Assembly (NCBI GenBank): GCA_946405575.1
Contig: CAMJHP010000006.1
Location: 18,879-82,878, forward strand
DNA length: 64,000 nt
Direction: 5' to 3'
From: an uncultured Bacteroidales bacterium
GTDB lineage: Bacteria > Bacteroidota > Bacteroidia > Bacteroidales > F082
Shown: positions 61,226-64,000 of the stretch, piece after piece
Position numbering within the stretch: position 1 is the first letter of the stretch
Layout: each line of letters begins with the position of its first letter
The notes under the pieces: generated by a model
The model's database searches: none
Seen by the model: the letters and a program-made list of their open reading frames with translations, nothing else
Told to the model about the DNA's origin: nothing
Translations under genes and position numbers: made by a program

Positions 61226-61369
61226 ATGAAAAACCTAAAATATGCTGGAATTGCTCACAATTTCCGTTATTTTTCACAAAAAATCCGCAGAACTATGAAA
61301 ATCAATAAACGATATCGAATTCTCATAATTCCGCGGACTAACCACGCTACTGAACAAGGATGTGTATTC

Positions 61370-61708
61370 TTAATCTTTGACTTTATCTATCAGAAACAAG
61401 TCGTTGATCCAGACTTCAATGTTGGAATGGCGTTGGCCTTTGTCATCGGTCCATTCATTGTTGCGCAAGCTGCCATCAATGGCCACTTGCAGGCCTTTTT
61501 TTACGTAGCGTTCGACACGGTCAGCGGTTTTTCCCCAAGCCACAAGTGTGAACCATTGCGTATCGTTCACCCACTCTCGGTTGGCATTCATACGACGTTC
61601 GTCAACAGCAAGGCGAAAACGCGCGACTTTGTTGTTGCTAAAGCTTTTCACTTCAGGTTCTGCACCTGGGCGGCCAATCAACATGACCGAATTTCTCATT
61701 GTACTCAT
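61370..61708 (-). CDS. ssb: Single-stranded DNA-binding protein, copy 1
   Basis: A 112-residue OB-fold protein: MSTMRNSVMLIGRPGAEPEV opens it, then NDTQWFTLVAWGKTADRVER and VAIDGSLRNNEWTDDKGQRH. It is shorter than typical SSB and lacks the acidic DDDIPF-like tail that recruits partner proteins, ending DLFLIDKVKD. It binds single-stranded DNA in the cytosol. A paralog lies 112 bases upstream on the same strand; the opening 19 codons encode the same peptide in both. Confidence 0.93.
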   Translation of the reverse strand: MSTMRNSVMLIGRPGAEPEVKSFSNNKVARFRLAVDERRMNANREWVNDTQWFTLVAWGKTADRVERYVKKGLQVAIDGSLRNNEWTDDKGQRHSNIEVWINDLFLIDKVKD

Positions 61709-61785
61709 AGTTTTATTTGTTTATTGGTGAATAATAGTTGTTTTATTGACTTCGAGACTCCGTGACTTCGAGGATTCTTCATCCC

Positions 61786-61810
61786 GCAGTCCCGTAGTCC
61801 CGCAGGCTCG
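61786..61810. repeat. Octamer-periodic repeat between ssb copies
   Basis: CCCGCAGT, CCCGTAGT, CCCGCAGG: three degenerate 8-base units; a GACTCCGTGACTTCGAGG string precedes them, resembling the outer arm of the palindrome at 28459. Confidence 0.65.
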
Positions 61811-61820
61811 TGTCAGATGT

Positions 61821-62171
61821 TTAACTGTTTTGTTCTTTTCCCCAGTCGAGGAGGATGAAGTTGTTCAGATGGATTTCTGTCGACATATGGCGTTGGCCGT
61901 TCTTGTCGACCCATTCGTTGTTGCGCAAGGCACCGTCAATGGCAATCTGCTTGCCCTTTTTCACCACCTGCGCAACGCGTTCGGCGGTCTTGTCCCAGGC
62001 AACCACAGTAAACCACTGTGTGTCTTTCACTTGTTCATTTCTTGCGTTGCGACGTGTTTCGTTCACAGCAAGGTTAAATCTCGTAACGATGCGTTTGTCG
62101 TTAAAGGTTCTCGTTTCAGGTTCTGCACCCGGGCGGCCAATCAGCATAACCGAATTTCTCATTGTACTCAT
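61821..62171 (-). CDS. ssb: Single-stranded DNA-binding protein, copy 2
   Basis: A 116-residue OB-fold protein: MSTMRNSVMLIGRPGAEPET, then KDTQWFTVVAWDKTAERVAQ and IAIDGALRNNEWVDKNGQRH. Again short and without the acidic tail (ends LDWGKEQNS). It is the first gene of the tandem pair. A TTACTTTG string (one mismatch from the consensus) about 90 bases upstream at 62257-62264 could be the promoter box. Confidence 0.93.
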   Translation of the reverse strand: MSTMRNSVMLIGRPGAEPETRTFNDKRIVTRFNLAVNETRRNARNEQVKDTQWFTVVAWDKTAERVAQVVKKGKQIAIDGALRNNEWVDKNGQRHMSTEIHLNNFILLDWGKEQNS

Positions 62172-62300
62172 AGTTGTGTGTGTTTAGTAATTAATGTATA
62201 AGTTTGATTTATCGTGTCGCCCCTCTTGGCAAGTTGCCCTACCAATCGGTTTGACGATGCAAAGTAACAACACTTGTCAAGACTAAGCCGTTGATTAAAC

Positions 62301-62340
62301 GTTTGTAGTCGACTGTAGTCGTTTGTTGTCGTTTGTTGTC
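62301..62340. repeat. Decamer tandem repeat
   Basis: Four 10-base units: GTTTGTAGTC, GACTGTAGTC, GTTTGTTGTC, GTTTGTTGTC. It lies in the 261-base gap between ssb copy 2 and hydF, upstream of the hydF promoter. Confidence 0.9.
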
Positions 62341-62398
62341 GGATATATTGTTTGTAATCAATAATTTAATTTTTAGCCCTACAAAAGCAATTTTTTTA

Positions 62399-62406
62399 TA
62401 TTTTTG
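62399..62406 (+). promoter_or_regulatory. -7 promoter box for hydF
   Basis: TATTTTTG followed by CAG, exact consensus, 27 bases before the start codon. Confidence 0.75.
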
Positions 62407-62432
62407 CAGATAATAAGTAAAAAACACTGCAA

Positions 62433-63620
62433 ATGGCAAAAGATTTGAAGCCTCATATCGGCATTTTCGGTCGCAGGAATTGCGGCAAAAGCAGCCTCAT
62501 CAACCTCCTGACGGGACAAAACATCGCCATCGTGAGCGATACAGCTGGCACCACCACCGACCCCGTCAAGAAAAGCATTGAAATCTTCGGCATCGGGCCT
62601 TGTGTGCTCATCGACACTGCGGGTATTGATGATGTGGGCGAGTTGGGTCAACAGCGCGTGGAGAAAACAATGAAAGTGCTGGAGGAAATCGACTGTGCCA
62701 TCCTCGTCGTCACGGGAAACAACTTCGCCGAGCCTGAGAAACTACTGATTGCCCGAATGAAAGAATTGGCGGTGCCGTTTTTCATCATCCACAACAAGGC
62801 CGACGAAGAGCCGCTTCTAGCTGTCGTGAAGGCGGTGATGGAGCAGAATACAGGTGCTACAGTATTGGATTTCAGTGTTTCGAGAAATGACGACATTGCT
62901 CCGTTGGTCGAAGCATTGAAAAAGACTATCCCTGAGAGTGCCTATCAGAAAGTGTCGTTGTTGGGTGGCATCATCCAGCCTAACGAAGTGGTGGTTTTGG
63001 TCTGCCCCGTCGATTCGGAAGCCCCCGAAGGCCGGTTGATTTTGCCTCAAGTGATGGCCATCCGCGACGTGTTGGACAACGAATGTATCTGTGTGGTGCT
63101 GAAAGAAACCCACTTGCAGCAATACCTCGACACCATGCCCAAGCCCGCCTTGATTGTCACCGACAGCCAGGTGTTTGGCTATGTAAGCAAAATCGTATCT
63201 GCCGACATCCCCTTGACCAGTTTCAGCATCGTCATGGCGCGTTTGCGCGGCGACTTCGACAACTACGTGAAAGGCACGCCGCATCTCTCACAATTGAAGG
63301 ACGGTGACACGGTTTTGTTATTAGAATCGTGTACCCATCACAGCACCTGTGAGGACATCGGCCGCGTGAAACTGCCCCGCATGATACTGAAATACACTGG
63401 AAAAGACATTCATTTTGAGTATGTGGCGGGTTTGTCGCCCATCGAGCATCCCGAAAAATACGCCATAGCCATCCAATGCGGTGGCTGTATGAGCACACGC
63501 AAGCAACTGCTCAACCGCACCAATCTTTTTGTCAATGCAGGCATCCCGATTAGTAATTACGGTATGGCCTTGGCTTATATGAATGGGATTTTTGAGCGGG
63601 TGATGGAGCCATTTAAGTAA
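62433..63620 (+). CDS. hydF: [FeFe]-hydrogenase H-cluster maturation GTPase HydF
   Basis: A 395-residue scaffold/GTPase that matures [FeFe]-hydrogenase together with HydE and HydG. The GTPase motifs are GRRNCGKSS (about 12-20), DTAGTTTDP, DTAGIDD and HNKADEE. The C-terminal cluster site has ESCTHHSTCEDIG and AIQCGGCMSTRKQLL, giving the CxH...CxxC ligands of HydF. Length is normal. HydE, HydG and the hydrogenase are not in this window. Its presence implies anaerobic H2 metabolism. Confidence 0.95.
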   Translation: MAKDLKPHIGIFGRRNCGKSSLINLLTGQNIAIVSDTAGTTTDPVKKSIEIFGIGPCVLIDTAGIDDVGELGQQRVEKTMKVLEEIDCAILVVTGNNFAEPEKLLIARMKELAVPFFIIHNKADEEPLLAVVKAVMEQNTGATVLDFSVSRNDDIAPLVEALKKTIPESAYQKVSLLGGIIQPNEVVVLVCPVDSEAPEGRLILPQVMAIRDVLDNECICVVLKETHLQQYLDTMPKPALIVTDSQVFGYVSKIVSADIPLTSFSIVMARLRGDFDNYVKGTPHLSQLKDGDTVLLLESCTHHSTCEDIGRVKLPRMILKYTGKDIHFEYVAGLSPIEHPEKYAIAIQCGGCMSTRKQLLNRTNLFVNAGIPISNYGMALAYMNGIFERVMEPFK

Positions 63621-63623
63621 GAG

Positions 63624-63872
63624 TTATCCTTCTCCAATACGCGATTTCAAGTTTTCGAGGAAAGCCGCCGTATAGTATTGGAAGAAGTTGAAATTCATAG
63701 CTTGGGAAATACGGAAAATCAAGTCACTATCGAGAGAGGATTTGCTGAAGATTTTGTAGACATAATTGCGCGTGCAGCCAATTTCACGCGAGAGCCAGCC
63801 CACGCTGCGCTTATCGGCCTTTAATTGTGCTTGGATGAGGTGCCCGATGTGGATATCTTCCTTTTCGTTCAT
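63624..63872 (-). CDS. Small HTH DNA-binding protein
   Basis: An 82-residue protein starting MNEKEDIHIGHLIQAQLKAD. The middle (about 25-60; RSVGWLSREIGCTRNYVYKI) is an XRE-like helix-turn-helix, followed by DLIFRISQAMNFNFFQYYTA. Similar small HTH proteins are widespread in Bacteroidetes. The TATCTTTG box at 63880 sits only 7 bases from this ATG, so the transcript would be nearly leaderless. Its stop is 3 bases from the convergent hydF stop. Confidence 0.85.
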   Translation of the reverse strand: MNEKEDIHIGHLIQAQLKADKRSVGWLSREIGCTRNYVYKIFSKSSLDSDLIFRISQAMNFNFFQYYTAAFLENLKSRIGEG

Positions 63873-63879
63873 AATGGCG

Positions 63880-63887
63880 CAAAGATA
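63880..63887 (-). promoter_or_regulatory. -7 promoter box for the small HTH gene
   Basis: The minus strand reads TATCTTTG followed by CGCC, exact consensus, immediately before the start codon. Confidence 0.65.
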
Positions 63888-64000
63888 ATGCGGCATAATT
63901 AGTCCATATCCATCCATTTCATCCATTTGCAACCGCAAAAATCCTTATCTATTCTTATGAATTAGCAATGGCTTTTTGAAAGTTTTTTTATGTAGGAGTA

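Noticed and set aside
62301..62340. Possible CRISPR or iteron origin at the decamer repeat
   Set aside because: Only four contiguous units without spacers; no replication initiator gene nearby.
1..64000. Prophage, conjugative element, rRNA or tRNA genes
   Set aside because: No integrase, transposase, phage structural or mobilisation gene and no rRNA- or tRNA-like stretch was found on reading; a tRNA search program could still detect something I overlooked.

Overview
The window reads as a chromosomal segment of an uncultured anaerobic member of the Bacteroidales. The evidence is a set of secreted proteins ending in type IX secretion (T9SS) sorting domains (YPNP...GxYxxR), exact TAnnTTTG promoter -7 boxes, many Bacteroidetes-type lipoproteins and outer-membrane barrels, and hydF, the [FeFe]-hydrogenase maturation GTPase, which points to fermentation. 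I saw no rRNA, tRNA, CRISPR array, integrase or transposase.

Layout. 0-10.9 kb (minus strand): an edge-truncated methyltransferase-like gene, two secreted proteins, an Nfu/Mrp iron-sulfur pair, a C10 cysteine protease, an alpha/beta hydrolase, and an AbrB-acyltransferase-AlkD operon. 11-14.5 kb: a gingipain-type C25 protease with five beta repeats. 14.5-22.5 kb: transport and housekeeping genes (EamA, nitroreductase, BASS transporter, zinc peptidase, 5'-nucleotidase, upp, elbB). 22.7-28.4 kb: cell-surface genes, including a vWA lipoprotein, an OmpA-type protein and a large duplicated-domain lipoprotein. 28.7-37.4 kb: BNR sialidase-like lipoprotein, enoyl-CoA hydratase, barrels, QueG, an MltF-like transglycosylase, a glycerolipid acyltransferase and a phosphoesterase. 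37.5-40.1 kb: a lamin-tail T9SS protein. 40.2-43.1 kb: an AAA ATPase followed by a membrane TPR-HTH regulator. 43.2-52.7 kb: an all-plus-strand array of exported proteins. 52.8-64 kb: SLC13 transporter, CYTH proteins, porin, a YjbH-like pair, tandem ssb genes, hydF and a small HTH protein.

The most unusual region is 43.7-52.6 kb. Successive single-gene units are separated by recurring leader DNA (degenerate GTGCTAAC octamers, then GGACTTATA-like nonamers). Most begin with near-identical signal peptides, carry unrelated middles, and in two cases pairwise share C-terminal ends. The payloads include an S41 protease, two HExxH zinc-protease-like paralogs and two T9SS cargo proteins. This looks like a mosaic, recombining cassette locus for surface or secreted proteins, lying directly downstream of the ATPase-regulator pair.

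A second theme is repeat DNA. Intergenic regions hold short-period (7, 8, 9, 10 and 12 bp) degenerate tandem repeats, several folded into large palindromes. Related small palindromes also occur in frame inside the TPR-HTH regulator gene. All functional assignments come from reading motifs and family resemblance; no database search was run.
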